Positions 15,603-25,291 of a stretch of 64,000 nt of DNA are shown here, in pieces. Origin of the DNA: Streptomyces chumphonensis (GTDB taxonomy: Bacteria > Actinomycetota > Actinomycetes > Streptomycetales > Streptomycetaceae); NCBI RefSeq assembly GCF_014779715.1, contig NZ_JACXYU010000007.1, forward strand, positions 203,342-267,341, given 5' to 3'. The stretch's first letter is position 1; each line of letters starts with the position of its first letter. A program made the translations under genes and the position numbers. The notes beneath the pieces were generated by a model. The model was not told where the DNA came from and did not search any database. It saw nothing but the letters and a program-made list of their open reading frames with translations.

Positions 15603-18440
15603 ATGGGACTGGCAGCGGAGCTTCGCAGGGCCGTGCAGGGCGAGGTCGAGTTCGACGCCGCGAGCAGGGCGCTCATGACGATGGACGCCTCCAACTACCG
15701 CCGGGTGCCGGTCGGCGTCGTCGCGCCGAGGGACGCCGCCGACGTGGCCGCCGCGCTCGCGGTGTGCCGGGAGCACGGGGTGCCCGTGGTGGCCCGGGGC
15801 GCGGGGACGAGCATCGCCGGGCAGGCCACCGGCACCGGCGTCGTCCTGGACTTCACCCGGCACATGAACGCCGTGCTGGAGGTGGACGCCGAGACGCGCA
15901 CCGCCGTCGTCCAGCCCGGCGTGATCTGCGACGTGCTGCGGGACCGGGCGGCGCCGTACGGGCTGACGTTCGGCCCCGACCCCTCGACCCACAGCCGCTG
16001 CACGCTCGGCGGGATGATCGGCAACAACTCCTGCGGCTCCCACTCGGTGGCCTGGGGCACGACGGCCGACAACGTGCGCGCGCTGGAGGTGCTGACGTAC
16101 CGGGGCGACCGCGCGCGGTTGACGCCCGGCGGCGACGGGGTGCCGGAGCCGTTGCGCGGCGAGGTGCGGGCGCTGGTGCGGGGGGAGTCGGCGCGGTTGC
16201 GGACCGGCTTCCCGGACCTGCCGCGCCGCATCTCCGGCTACGCGCTCGACGCCCTCCTGCCCGAGCGGGGCGAGGACTGGGCGCGGGCCTTCACCGGCAG
16301 CGAGGGCACCCTCGGCGTCCTGACCGAGGCCACGGTGGCGCTCGTGCCCACCCCCGGCGCCCGCGTGCTGGCGGTCCTCGGCTACCCGGACGAGAGCGCC
16401 GCCGCCGAGGCCGCCGCCGGGCTGCTGCCGCACCGGCCGCTCACCGTCGAGGGCATGGCGGGCGACCTCGTCGGCGACGCCGCCCGCGCCGCGCTGCCGC
16501 GTGGCGGCGCCTGGCTGTTCACCGAGGTGGGCGGCGACACCCCGGCCGAGGCGGAGGCCGAGGCGGCGCGGCTGTGCCGGGCGGCGGCGTCCGGCACCAC
16601 GGCCCACGCGCTCGTCGTGGCGCCCGCCGCGCAGCGGGCGCTGTGGCGCGTCCGGGAGGACGCCTCCGGCACGGCGACGCGGCTGCCGGACGGCGGTGAG
16701 GCGTGGCCCGGCTGGGAGGACTGCGCCGTGCCGCCCGCCCGGCTCGGCGCGTACCTGAAGGACTTCCGCGCCCTGCTGCGCGACCACGGCCTGCGCGGCC
16801 TGCCCTACGGCCACTTCGGCGACGGCTGCATCCACGTCCGCATCGACTTCGACCTGGTGACGCCCCCGGGCGTCGCCCGCTTCCGCGCCTTCTCCACCGA
16901 CCTGGCCGAACTCGTCGTCCGGCACGGCGGTTCGCTCTCCGGCGAGCACGGCGACGGCCTGGCCCGCGCCGAGCTGCTGCCGAGGATGTACGGGCGGGAG
17001 ACGGTCGCCCTCTTCGAGCGGTTCAAGGACGCCTGGGACGGCGACGGCGGCCTCAACCCCGGTGTGCTCGCCCGCCCGCAGCGCCTGGACGAGAACCTGC
17101 GCTTCGCCGTCCTGCCCCGCGAGCCCGTGCCGACCGCCTTCGCCTACCCGCACGACGGCGGCGACTTCTCCGCCGCGGTCCGCCGCTGTGTCGGCGTCGC
17201 GAAGTGCCGGGACGCGTCGGTGTCCGGGACGGCCGTCATGTGCCCCTCCTTCCGGGTGACGGGCGAGGAGCGGCACTCGACGCGGGGCCGGGCGCGGCTG
17301 CTGCACGAGATGCTGGCCGGGGGCGTCGTCCGGGACGGCTGGCGCTCCGCCGAGGTGCACGAGGCGCTGGACCTGTGCCTGTCCTGCAAGGGCTGCCGCA
17401 GCGACTGCCCCGTCGGCGTCGACATGGCGACCTACAAGGCGGAGTTCCTGCACCGGCACTACGCCGGGCGGCTCCGGCCCATGGCCCACTACGCCATGGG
17501 TCGCCTGCCGCTGTGGCTGCGGCTGGCAGCGGCCACCCGCGCGGCGCCGCTGCTGAACGCGGCGGCGCGGACGCCGCTGGCCGCGCCGGCCAAGCGGGCC
17601 GCCGGGATCGCCCCGGAGCGGGACATTCCGCCGCTCGCCCCGGTGCCGTTCACCCGCTGGTGGCGGGCACGCGACCGCAGCGCCCAGCCGTCCGGCCCGA
17701 CGACCGTCCTGTGGCCCGACACCTTCACCAACTACCTGTCCCCGGAGGCCGGTTCGGCCGCCGTGGCGGTGCTGCACGACGCGGGGCTGCGGCTCGCCGT
17801 GCCGCCGTCCCCCGTCTGCTGCGGGCTGACGTACGTCTCCACCGGCCAGCTCGACCAGGCGCGCGCGGTGCTCCGCCGCACGCTGGACGCCGTGGGGCCC
17901 GCGATCGACGCGGGGCTGCCCGTCACCGTGCTGGAGCCGCCGTGCGCCGCCGCCCTGCGCACCGACCTGCCCGAACTGCTCCCGGACGACCCGCGCGCCG
18001 CGGCCCTCGCGGGGCTCGTCCGGACCTTCGCCGAGACGCTGGAGGAGCAGGCGCCGCACTGGCGACCGCCGCACGTCGGCCGGCCCGTCACCGGGCAGAC
18101 CCACTGCCACCAGCACGCCGTGCTCGGGGACGCCGCCGACCGCAGGCTGCGGGAGCGGGCGGGGCTCACCGGGGAGCTGGCGGGTGGCTGCTGCGGCCTG
18201 GCGGGGAACTTCGGCTTCGAGGCGGGCCACTACGACGTCTCGGTGGCCTGCGCGGAGGACCAGCTGCTCCCGGCCGTGCGCCGGGCCCCCGCCGACGCGG
18301 AGGTCCTCGCCGACGGGTACAGCTGCCGCACCCAGCTCGACCAGCTCTCCGACACCCGCAGCCGCCACCTCGCCGAGGTCCTCGCCGAGCACCTGCCCGG
18401 CGGCGGCTTTGGGGAGGCGGGCGGCGAGGAGCGCCGGTGA
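15603..18440 (+). CDS. FAD-linked oxidase / 4Fe-4S oxidoreductase fusion (YdiJ / D-2-hydroxyacid dehydrogenase type)
   Basis: A 945-residue fusion. The N-terminal FAD-binding domain has VARGAGTSIAGQATGTG and the PSTHSRCTLGGMIGNNSCGSHS region. It is followed by the FAD-oxidase C-terminal domain (SGEHGDGLARAELLPRMYG) and a ferredoxin-like part with CVGVAKC and CLSCKGCRSDCPVGVD clusters. CCG cysteine-rich segments follow (PVCCGLTY and LAGGCCGLAGNFGFE). The family (D-lactate, glycolate or D-2-hydroxyglutarate dehydrogenases) feeds electrons to the respiratory chain. The ATG lies behind a GGGTGGGG site. Which 2-hydroxyacid is used is not clear. Confidence 0.9.
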   Translation: MGLAAELRRAVQGEVEFDAASRALMTMDASNYRRVPVGVVAPRDAADVAAALAVCREHGVPVVARGAGTSIAGQATGTGVVLDFTRHMNAVLEVDAETRTAVVQPGVICDVLRDRAAPYGLTFGPDPSTHSRCTLGGMIGNNSCGSHSVAWGTTADNVRALEVLTYRGDRARLTPGGDGVPEPLRGEVRALVRGESARLRTGFPDLPRRISGYALDALLPERGEDWARAFTGSEGTLGVLTEATVALVPTPGARVLAVLGYPDESAAAEAAAGLLPHRPLTVEGMAGDLVGDAARAALPRGGAWLFTEVGGDTPAEAEAEAARLCRAAASGTTAHALVVAPAAQRALWRVREDASGTATRLPDGGEAWPGWEDCAVPPARLGAYLKDFRALLRDHGLRGLPYGHFGDGCIHVRIDFDLVTPPGVARFRAFSTDLAELVVRHGGSLSGEHGDGLARAELLPRMYGRETVALFERFKDAWDGDGGLNPGVLARPQRLDENLRFAVLPREPVPTAFAYPHDGGDFSAAVRRCVGVAKCRDASVSGTAVMCPSFRVTGEERHSTRGRARLLHEMLAGGVVRDGWRSAEVHEALDLCLSCKGCRSDCPVGVDMATYKAEFLHRHYAGRLRPMAHYAMGRLPLWLRLAAATRAAPLLNAAARTPLAAPAKRAAGIAPERDIPPLAPVPFTRWWRARDRSAQPSGPTTVLWPDTFTNYLSPEAGSAAVAVLHDAGLRLAVPPSPVCCGLTYVSTGQLDQARAVLRRTLDAVGPAIDAGLPVTVLEPPCAAALRTDLPELLPDDPRAAALAGLVRTFAETLEEQAPHWRPPHVGRPVTGQTHCHQHAVLGDAADRRLRERAGLTGELAGGCCGLAGNFGFEAGHYDVSVACAEDQLLPAVRRAPADAEVLADGYSCRTQLDQLSDTRSRHLAEVLAEHLPGGGFGEAGGEERR

Positions 18441-18456
18441 CGCTCGGGGGCGCCGG

Positions 18457-19353
18457 TCACGGCACGAGGACGATCCGGCCGCGCAGACCGCCCTTGGCGT
18501 GGCGGGCGTGGGCGTCGGCGGCGTCGGCGAGCGGGTAGGTGTGCGCGACGCGCGGGGTCAGGGCACCCAGGTCCACGAGCGTCGCCAGCGTGGCCAGCCG
18601 GGCGCCGTCGGCCCGGACCCCGACGGTCGCCGTGCGCACACCGCGCTCCGCCGGGGGCTGGGCGGGAGGACGGACCCCGGTGTAGGCGCCGCCGTCGCGG
18701 ACGAGGGCGAGGGCCGGGGCCCCCAGCACGGCGGCGTCGAGCACGCCGTCGAAACCGTGCGGCAGGGACGTCGCGGTGCGCGGCACGAAGCGGTGGGCGC
18801 CGAGTGAGCGGACCAGCTCCTCGTCGCCGGTCCCGGCGAGTGCGGTGACGTTCAGGCCGTGGCGCACGGCGAGTTGGATCGCGTAGCCGCCGAGGGCGCC
18901 GGCCGCGCCGGTGACGAGCAGGTTCTGCCCGGCGCGGAGCGCGAGCAGGTCGAGGGCCTGCGCGGCGGTGAGTCCGTTGAGCGGCAGCGTCGCGGCGTGG
19001 ACGGCGTCGGTGGAGGCCGGAGCGGGGGCGAGGGCGGAGGCGTCGAGGACGACGTGGTCGGCATGGCTGCCGAGCGCCTTGTGCGGGCCGTGGGCCAGGC
19101 CCACCACCTCCTCGCCGACGGTGAACCCCGCGCCGTCGCCGACCGCGTCGACGGTTCCGGCGACGTCCCAGCCCAGGCCGAGCCGTCGGCCGTCGCCGCC
19201 GAACAACCCCGAGCGCACGGCCGCGTCGACGGGGTTGAGGGCGGCGGCGGCGACCTTGACCCGCACCTGACCGGGCCCGGGGGCGGGGACGGGGACGTCG
19301 GCGATCTCGACCTGCTCGGGGCCGCCGAAGGACGAGACGAGTGCTGCACGCAT
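18457..19353 (-). CDS. NADP-dependent, zinc-free quinone oxidoreductase (MDR family)
   Basis: A 298-residue medium-chain reductase. An N-terminal GroES-like domain (AAALNPVDAAVRSGLFGG, LGWDVAGTVDAVG) is followed by a Rossmann domain (LLVTGAAGALGGYAIQLA). The structural-zinc cysteines of alcohol dehydrogenases are absent, as in quinone oxidoreductases. It is transcribed divergently from an HxlR regulator, the usual pairing for genes induced by quinones or electrophiles. Confidence 0.9.
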   Translation of the reverse strand: MRAALVSSFGGPEQVEIADVPVPAPGPGQVRVKVAAAALNPVDAAVRSGLFGGDGRRLGLGWDVAGTVDAVGDGAGFTVGEEVVGLAHGPHKALGSHADHVVLDASALAPAPASTDAVHAATLPLNGLTAAQALDLLALRAGQNLLVTGAAGALGGYAIQLAVRHGLNVTALAGTGDEELVRSLGAHRFVPRTATSLPHGFDGVLDAAVLGAPALALVRDGGAYTGVRPPAQPPAERGVRTATVGVRADGARLATLATLVDLGALTPRVAHTYPLADAADAHARHAKGGLRGRIVLVP

Positions 19354-19442
19354 GGCGAAAAGCCTTCCTGACGAGGGGAGATGGGCCGGAGTGGGACCTC
19401 CGTGCCCTGGTGCGCCCTACGTTAGGGGCGCTACTCTCCTTC

Positions 19443-19456
19443 GGTAAGTACGTACC
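19443..19456. promoter_or_regulatory. Candidate HxlR operator
   Basis: GGTAAGTACGTACC (19443-19456) is palindromic at 12 of 14 positions, in the 134-bp gap between the oxidoreductase and hxlR. HxlR-family sites are commonly GTAC-rich repeats of this kind. Inferred from position and symmetry. Confidence 0.55.
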
Positions 19457-19487
19457 TCGGAGTGCGTAGGGGACGTGGAGGTGTGCC

Positions 19488-19889
19488 ATGGCGACCAGGA
19501 CGGCGGCCCAGCGCCGCGCGGAGGAGCGCGTCGCGTACGACGCGTTCATGCGGGAGTGCCCGACGAACCAGCTGCTCGCCCGGATCAGCGACAAGTGGGT
19601 CAGCCTCGTGGTCAGCGCGCTCGGCGCGGGCGGCCCGATGCGATACAGCGACCTCGGGCGGAAGATCCCCGGTGTCAGTCAGAAGATGCTCACCCAGACC
19701 CTCCGGACGCTGGAGCGCGACGGGTTGGTGACGCGGACGGTGACGCCGTCCGTGCCGGTACGCGTCGACTACGCGCTCACCGGCCTCGGACACAACCTGT
19801 GCTGTCTGCTCTCCGCCGTGAAGGACTGGGCGGAGACGCACTTCGACGAGGTCGACGCCGCGCGCAGGCGCTACGACGCCGCGCCGTGA
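19488..19889 (+). CDS. HxlR family transcriptional regulator
   Basis: A 133-residue winged-helix regulator. It shows the conserved N-terminal cysteine (MRECPTNQLL) often used for redox sensing, the core ISDKWVSLVVSALGAGGPMRYSDL, and PGVSQKMLTQTLRTLERDGLVTR. A GGAGG site stands 6 nt before the ATG. It probably controls the divergent quinone oxidoreductase in response to electrophiles. Confidence 0.93.
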   Translation: MATRTAAQRRAEERVAYDAFMRECPTNQLLARISDKWVSLVVSALGAGGPMRYSDLGRKIPGVSQKMLTQTLRTLERDGLVTRTVTPSVPVRVDYALTGLGHNLCCLLSAVKDWAETHFDEVDAARRRYDAAP

Positions 19890-19949
19890 GCGGGCCGGGC
19901 CGCGCGACCCCGTGGCCCCCGGCCCGCCGGGCGCGGTCATGAAATCCAG

Positions 19950-19961
19950 CAAGCACGCTTG
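19950..19961. promoter_or_regulatory. Candidate operator of the acyl-CoA degradation operon
   Basis: CAAGC-AC-GCTTG (19950-19961) is a perfect 5+5 inverted repeat within an AT-richer patch, 57 bp before the first gene of the operon. GCAAGC-type repeats are common targets of TetR regulators of fatty-acid-like catabolism. The likely binder is the TetR encoded at the operon's end. Confidence 0.45.
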
Positions 19962-20017
19962 ATTGTTTCTTCCCGGGGTGCCACGCTGAGCGGGCGTCCA
20001 GCCGGGAGGGGGTTCGC

Positions 20018-21703
20018 GTGCTGCGGATCGGGAATGCGTCCGGGTTCTACGGTGACCGGTTCACCGCCGTCGAGGAGATGCTGAGCGGCGGCCCGCTCGA
20101 CGTCCTGACCGGCGACTACCTCGCCGAGCTGACGATGCTCATCCTCGGCCGGGACCGGCTGAAGGACCCCGGGCGCGGCTACGCCCGCACGTTCCTGCGG
20201 CAGCTGGAGACGAGCCTCGGGCTCGCCCGCGACCGCGGCGTCAGGCTCGTCGTCAACGCGGGCGGGCTCCACCCCGCCGCCCTGGCCGACGCCGTGCGGG
20301 AGCTGGCCGAACGCCTCGGGGTGCCCACCCGGGTCGCCCACGTCGAGGGCGACGACCTCATGGCGCTCCCGGGCGGCTGGGGGAAGGGCGTCCTCACCGC
20401 CAACGCCTACCTGGGCGGCGGCGGCATCACCGCCTGCCTGCGCGGCGGCGCGGACGTCGTCGTCACGGGGCGCGTCACGGATGCCGCGCTCGTCAGCGGG
20501 GCGGCGGCCTGGTACCACGGCTGGTCCGACGGCGACCTCGACGCGCTGGCCGGGGCCGTCGTCGCCGGGCACGTGCTGGAGTGCGGCACGCAGGCGACCG
20601 GCGGCAACTACGCCTTCTGGCAGGAGCTGCCGCAGGGCCCGCCCTACGGCTTCCCGCTCGCCGAGGTGGCCGCCGACGGCAGCAGCGTCATCACCAAGCA
20701 CCCCGGCACCGGGGGCGGCGTCACGGTCGGCACCGTCACCGCGCAGCTCCTCTACGAGACGGACGGCGCCCGCTACCTCGGCCCCGACGTCACCGCCCGG
20801 CTCGACACCGTCCGGCTCGCCCAGGACGGGGCCGACCGCGTCCGCGTCGACGGGGTGCGCGGCGAGGCGCCGCCGTCCACGGTGAAGGTCGGCCTCACCC
20901 GGCTCGGCGGCCACCGCAACGAGGTCGTCTTCGTGCTGACCGGGCTCGACGTCGAGGCCAAGGCGGCACTCGTCCGGGAGCAGATGGAGGCCGCACTCGG
21001 CACAGCCCGGCCGGAGCAGGTCCGTTGGGAGCTGGCGCGCACGGACCGGCCGGACGCCGCCGTCCAGGAGGAGGCCGGTGCGCTGCTGCGGCTGGTCGTC
21101 CGGGACCGGGACGCCGAGGCCGTCGGACGGGCCGTCAGCGGGGCCGCCGTCGAGCTGGCCCTCGCCAGCGTCCCCGGCTTCCACCTCACGGCGCCGCCCG
21201 GCAGGGGCGCGCCCTACGGCGTCTTCGAGGCCGCCCACCTCCCGGCAGCCGACGTCCCGCACACCGCCGTGCTCCCGGACGGCCGCCGCGTCCCCGTCCC
21301 GCCGCCCGGCGCCACCCGCGCCCCCGCCCCCGTCCCCGAGCCGCCACTGCCGCCGCCGCCGGCTCCCGGGCCGTCGCGCCGCGCGCCGCTGGGCGCCGTG
21401 GCGGGGGCCCGCAGCGGCGACAAGGGCGGCAGTGCGAACGTCGGCGTCTGGGTCCGCACCGACGACGCCTGGCGGTGGCTCGTCCACACGCTGACCGTCG
21501 ACCGCTTCCGCGCCCTGCTGCCCGAGACGTCCGAACTCCCGGTCGTCCGGCACGTCCTGCCGAACCTGCGCGCGCTGAACTTCGTCGTCGAGGGCCTGCT
21601 GGGCGAGGGCGTGGCCGCGCAGGCCCGTTTCGACCCGCAGGCCAAGGCGGTGGGGGAGTGGCTGCGCTCCCGCCACCTGGAGATACCCGAGGTGCTGCTG
21701 TGA
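20018..21703 (+). CDS. AtuA-like protein (acyclic terpene utilisation family)
   Basis: A 561-residue protein of the AtuA/DUF1446 family, GTG start. It begins MLRIGNASGFYGDRFTA and continues with VVNAGGLHPAALADAVREL and the ADVVVTGRVTDAALV segment typical of the family. A C-terminal AtuA-like small domain is fused after a Pro-rich linker (AVAGARSGDKGGSANVGVWV). In Pseudomonas AtuA belongs to geranyl-CoA degradation, but its reaction is not established. It is first in an operon with carboxylase, dehydrogenase and hydratase genes and overlaps the next gene by 4 bp. Confidence 0.85.
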   Translation: MLRIGNASGFYGDRFTAVEEMLSGGPLDVLTGDYLAELTMLILGRDRLKDPGRGYARTFLRQLETSLGLARDRGVRLVVNAGGLHPAALADAVRELAERLGVPTRVAHVEGDDLMALPGGWGKGVLTANAYLGGGGITACLRGGADVVVTGRVTDAALVSGAAAWYHGWSDGDLDALAGAVVAGHVLECGTQATGGNYAFWQELPQGPPYGFPLAEVAADGSSVITKHPGTGGGVTVGTVTAQLLYETDGARYLGPDVTARLDTVRLAQDGADRVRVDGVRGEAPPSTVKVGLTRLGGHRNEVVFVLTGLDVEAKAALVREQMEAALGTARPEQVRWELARTDRPDAAVQEEAGALLRLVVRDRDAEAVGRAVSGAAVELALASVPGFHLTAPPGRGAPYGVFEAAHLPAADVPHTAVLPDGRRVPVPPPGATRAPAPVPEPPLPPPPAPGPSRRAPLGAVAGARSGDKGGSANVGVWVRTDDAWRWLVHTLTVDRFRALLPETSELPVVRHVLPNLRALNFVVEGLLGEGVAAQARFDPQAKAVGEWLRSRHLEIPEVLL

Positions 21704-23298
21704 CCGTCCTGCCCACCCTGCTCGACCCGGCAGCCCCCGAGCACGCCGCGAACCGTGCGGCGATGCTGGAGAAGCTCGACGCCCTGCACGCCGAGCACGC
21801 CAAGGCCGTCGCGGGCGGCGGCGCGAAGTACGTCGCCCGGCACCGCGCACGCGGCAAGCTCCTGGCCCGCGAGCGCATCGAGTTGCTGATCGACCCCGAC
21901 ACGCCGTTCCTGGAGCTGTCGCCGCTGGCCGGGTGGGGCAGCGACCACACGGTCGGAGCCTCGCTCGTCACCGGGATCGGCGTCGTCGAGGGCGTGGAGT
22001 GCGTGATCACGGCCAACGACCCGACCGTGCGCGGCGGCGCCAGCAACCCGTGGACGCTGAAGAAGGCGCTGCGCGCCAACGAGATCGCCCACACCAACCG
22101 GCTGCCCTGCGTGAGCCTGGTGGAGTCCGGCGGCGCCGACCTGCCCAGCCAGAAGGAGATCTTCATCCCCGGCGGCGCCCTGTTCCGGGACCTCACCCGG
22201 CTGTCGGCCGCCGGAATCCCCACGGTCGCCGTCGTCTTCGGCAACTCCACGGCGGGCGGCGCGTACATCCCCGGCATGTCCGACCACGTGATCATGGTCA
22301 AGGAGCGGGCCAAGGTCTTCCTCGGCGGCCCGCCGCTGGTCAAGATGGCCACCGGCGAGATCGCGGACGACGAGGAGCTGGGCGGCGCCGACATGCACGC
22401 CCGCACCTCCGGGCTCGCCGACCACTACGCGCAGGACGAGCCGGACGCGCTGCGGCAGGCCCGCCGCGTCGTCGCCCGCCTCAACCACCGCAAGGCGCAC
22501 CCCGACCCGCCCCTCGCCGAGCCGCCGAAGTACGACGCCGAGGAACTGCTCGGGCTCGTCCCCACCGACCTCAAGGCCCCCTTCGACCCGCACGAGGTCA
22601 TCGCCCGCCTCGTCGACGGCTCCGACTTCGACGCCTTCAAGCCCCGCTACGGCCCCTCCCTCACCACCGGCTGGGCCCGGCTGCACGGCTACCCCGTCGG
22701 CATCCTGGCCAACGCGCAGGGCGTTCTGTTCAGCGAGGAGTCGCAGAAGGCCACGCAGTTCATCCAGCTCGCCAACCAACGCGACATCCCGCTGGTCTTC
22801 CTGCACAACACCACCGGCTACATGGTCGGCAGCCGGTACGAGCAGGGCGGCATCATCAAGCACGGCGCCATGATGATCAACGCGGTGTCCAACTCCACGG
22901 TGCCGCACCTGTCCGTCCTCCTCGGCGCGAGCTACGGCGCCGGGCACTACGGCATGTGCGGACGCGCCTACGACCCGCGCTTCCTGTTCGCCTGGCCCAG
23001 CGCCAAGTCCGCCGTCATGGGCCCGCAGCAGCTCGCCGGGGTGCTGTCGATCGTCATGCGCGAGTCGGCGGCGGCCAGGGGCACGCCCTACGACGAGGAG
23101 GGCGACGCGGCGCTGCGCGCCATGGTGGAGGAGCAGATCGAGGCCGAGTCGCTGCCGATGTTCCTGTCCGGGCGGCTCTACGACGACGGCGTCATCGACC
23201 CCCGCGACACCCGCACCGTCCTCGGGCTGTGCCTGTCCGCCGTCCACACCGCGCCCGTGACCGGCGTGCGCGGCGGCTTCGGCGTCTTCCGGATGTGA
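21700..23298 (+). CDS. Acyl-CoA carboxylase, carboxyltransferase (beta) subunit
   Basis: A 532-residue carboxyltransferase with two crotonase-fold halves. It resembles the beta subunits of methylcrotonyl-CoA and geranyl-CoA carboxylases rather than propionyl-CoA carboxylase. Key segments are LVESGGADLPSQKEIFIPGG, FGNSTAGGAYIPGMSD, VFLGGPPLVKMATGE and the C-terminal LLGASYGAGHYGMCGRAY. The GTG start overlaps the AtuA stop. It acts with the biotin-carrying alpha subunit downstream. The exact acyl-CoA cannot be told from the sequence by eye. Confidence 0.92.
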   Translation: MTVLPTLLDPAAPEHAANRAAMLEKLDALHAEHAKAVAGGGAKYVARHRARGKLLARERIELLIDPDTPFLELSPLAGWGSDHTVGASLVTGIGVVEGVECVITANDPTVRGGASNPWTLKKALRANEIAHTNRLPCVSLVESGGADLPSQKEIFIPGGALFRDLTRLSAAGIPTVAVVFGNSTAGGAYIPGMSDHVIMVKERAKVFLGGPPLVKMATGEIADDEELGGADMHARTSGLADHYAQDEPDALRQARRVVARLNHRKAHPDPPLAEPPKYDAEELLGLVPTDLKAPFDPHEVIARLVDGSDFDAFKPRYGPSLTTGWARLHGYPVGILANAQGVLFSEESQKATQFIQLANQRDIPLVFLHNTTGYMVGSRYEQGGIIKHGAMMINAVSNSTVPHLSVLLGASYGAGHYGMCGRAYDPRFLFAWPSAKSAVMGPQQLAGVLSIVMRESAAARGTPYDEEGDAALRAMVEEQIEAESLPMFLSGRLYDDGVIDPRDTRTVLGLCLSAVHTAPVTGVRGGFGVFRM

Positions 23299-23308
23299 GG
23301 GACGGACC

Positions 23309-25291
23309 ATGGAACGACCGATCACGTCACTGCTGGTCGCCAACCGCGGCGAGATCGCCCGCCGCGTCTTCCGCACCTGCCGCGACCTGGGCCTCGCCAC
23401 CGTCGCCGTGCACTCCGACGCCGACTCCGGCGCGGCCCACACCGCCGAGGCCGACGCCGCCGTCCGGCTGCCCGGCGACGCACCCGCCGACACCTACCTG
23501 CGCGGCGACCTCGTCCTCAAGGCCGCCCTCGCGGCGGGCGCCGACGCCGTCCACCCCGGGTACGGATTCCTCTCCGAGAACGCCGACTTCGCCCGCGCCG
23601 TCACCGACGCCGGACTGGTGTGGATCGGCCCGCCCCCGCAGGCCGTCGAGGCGATGGCGTCCAAGACCCGCGCCAAGGAGCTGATGCGCGCCGCCGGGGT
23701 GCCCCTGCTGGAGCCCCTCGACCCGCACGCCGTCACCGACGCCGACCTGCCCGTCCTCGTCAAGGCGGCGGCGGGCGGCGGCGGCCGGGGCATGCGCGTC
23801 GTCCGCGAACGTGCCGCGCTGGCCGACGAGATCACCGCCGCCCGCGCCGAGGCCGCCGCCGCCTTCGGCGACGGGGAGGTCTTCGTCGAGCCCTACGTCG
23901 AACGCGGCCGGCACGTCGAGGTGCAGGTCCTCGCCGACGCGCACGGCACCGTCTGGGCGCTCGGCACCCGCGACTGCTCCCTGCAACGCCGCCACCAGAA
24001 GGTCATCGAGGAGGCCCCGGCCCCCGGCCTCACCGACGCGCTCCGCGCCGAACTGCACGCGGCGGCCACCGACGCCGCCCGCGCGGTCGGCTACGTCGGT
24101 GCCGGGACCGTCGAGTTCCTGCTGTCCGCCGACGGGCGGCCGTACTTCCTGGAGATGAACACCCGCCTCCAGGTCGAGCACCCCGTCACCGAGGCCGTCC
24201 ACGGCGTCGACCTCGTCGCCCTCCAGATCCGCGTCGCCGAGGGGCGGCCCCTGGAGGCGCAGCCCCCGCCGCCGCGCGGCCACGCCGTCGAGGCCCGCCT
24301 CTACGCCGAGGACCCCGCCCGCGACTGGCGGCCGCAGACCGGAACCCTGCACCGGCTCGCCGTCCCCGGCGACGTCCGGCTCGACAGCGGCGTGCGCGAC
24401 GGCGACACCGTCACCCCGCACTACGACCCGATGCTCGCCAAGGTCGTCGCCCGGGCGCCCACCCGCGCCGAGGCCGTCCGCGTCCTCGCCCGCGCCCTCG
24501 AACGCGCCCACGTCCACGGCCCGGTCACCAACCGCGACCTGCTCGTGCGCTCCCTGCGGCACCCCGACTTCGCCGCCGCCCGCCTCGACACCGGCTTCTA
24601 CGACCGGCACCTGCCCGCACTCACCGCCCCCGACGCAGCCGGCCAGGGCCTCGCCGCCCTCGCCGCCGCCCTGGCCGACAGCGCCGGACGCTCCCGCTTC
24701 GGCGGCTGGCGCAACGTCCCCTCCCAGCCGCAGCGCAAGACCTACCGGGCCGAACCCGACGGCACCGAGCACGAGGTCCGCTACCTGCGCACCCGCGACG
24801 GGCTGGCCGCCGAGGACCACCCCGGCGTCCGGCTGCTGCACGCCGCCGCGGACCGCGTCGTGCTGGAGGTCGACGGCGTCCGCCGCACCTTCGACGTCGC
24901 CACCTACCCCGGCGGCTCCCCCGGCGCGGGAGCGGGCCCGGCCGTCCACGTCGACTCGCCGCTCGGCGCCCACGCGTTCACCGCCCTGCCCCGCTTCCCC
25001 GACCCCACGGCCCGCACCGAACCCGGCTCGCTCCTCGCCCCCATGCCCGGCACCGTCGTCCGCGTCGCCGACGGGCTCGCCGTCGGCGACGCCGTCACGG
25101 AAGGGCAGCCGCTGCTGTGGCTGGAGGCCATGAAGATGGAGCACCGCGTCACCGCCCCGGCCGCCGGGACGCTCACCGCACTGCACGCCGAACCCGGCCG
25201 CCAGGTCGACGTCGGCACCCTGCTCGCCGTCGTCACGGAACCCTCCGGCGACGCCCCCGCGCACCCGCCCGCGAAGGAGACGCAGCCATGA
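23309..25291 (+). CDS. Acyl-CoA carboxylase, biotin carboxylase/BCCP (alpha) subunit
   Basis: A 660-residue protein that carboxylates its own biotin and passes the group to the beta subunit. The biotin carboxylase part shows SLLVANRGEIARRVFRTCRD, the ATP-grasp glycine loop VKAAAGGGGRGMRVV and FLEMNTRLQVEHPVTE. The C-terminal biotinyl domain has the biotin-lysine motif EAMKMEH. The domain order is that of MCC/GCC alpha subunits. The stop overlaps the following ATG. Confidence 0.95.
   Translation: MERPITSLLVANRGEIARRVFRTCRDLGLATVAVHSDADSGAAHTAEADAAVRLPGDAPADTYLRGDLVLKAALAAGADAVHPGYGFLSENADFARAVTDAGLVWIGPPPQAVEAMASKTRAKELMRAAGVPLLEPLDPHAVTDADLPVLVKAAAGGGGRGMRVVRERAALADEITAARAEAAAAFGDGEVFVEPYVERGRHVEVQVLADAHGTVWALGTRDCSLQRRHQKVIEEAPAPGLTDALRAELHAAATDAARAVGYVGAGTVEFLLSADGRPYFLEMNTRLQVEHPVTEAVHGVDLVALQIRVAEGRPLEAQPPPPRGHAVEARLYAEDPARDWRPQTGTLHRLAVPGDVRLDSGVRDGDTVTPHYDPMLAKVVARAPTRAEAVRVLARALERAHVHGPVTNRDLLVRSLRHPDFAAARLDTGFYDRHLPALTAPDAAGQGLAALAAALADSAGRSRFGGWRNVPSQPQRKTYRAEPDGTEHEVRYLRTRDGLAAEDHPGVRLLHAAADRVVLEVDGVRRTFDVATYPGGSPGAGAGPAVHVDSPLGAHAFTALPRFPDPTARTEPGSLLAPMPGTVVRVADGLAVGDAVTEGQPLLWLEAMKMEHRVTAPAAGTLTALHAEPGRQVDVGTLLAVVTEPSGDAPAHPPAKETQP

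Noticed and set aside
15420..18392. A 990-codon open frame on the minus strand opposite the FAD/Fe-S oxidoreductase
   Set aside because: It mirrors the real gene's GC-biased codons, gives a low-complexity Arg/Gly/His-rich product, and has no family resemblance or ribosome site.
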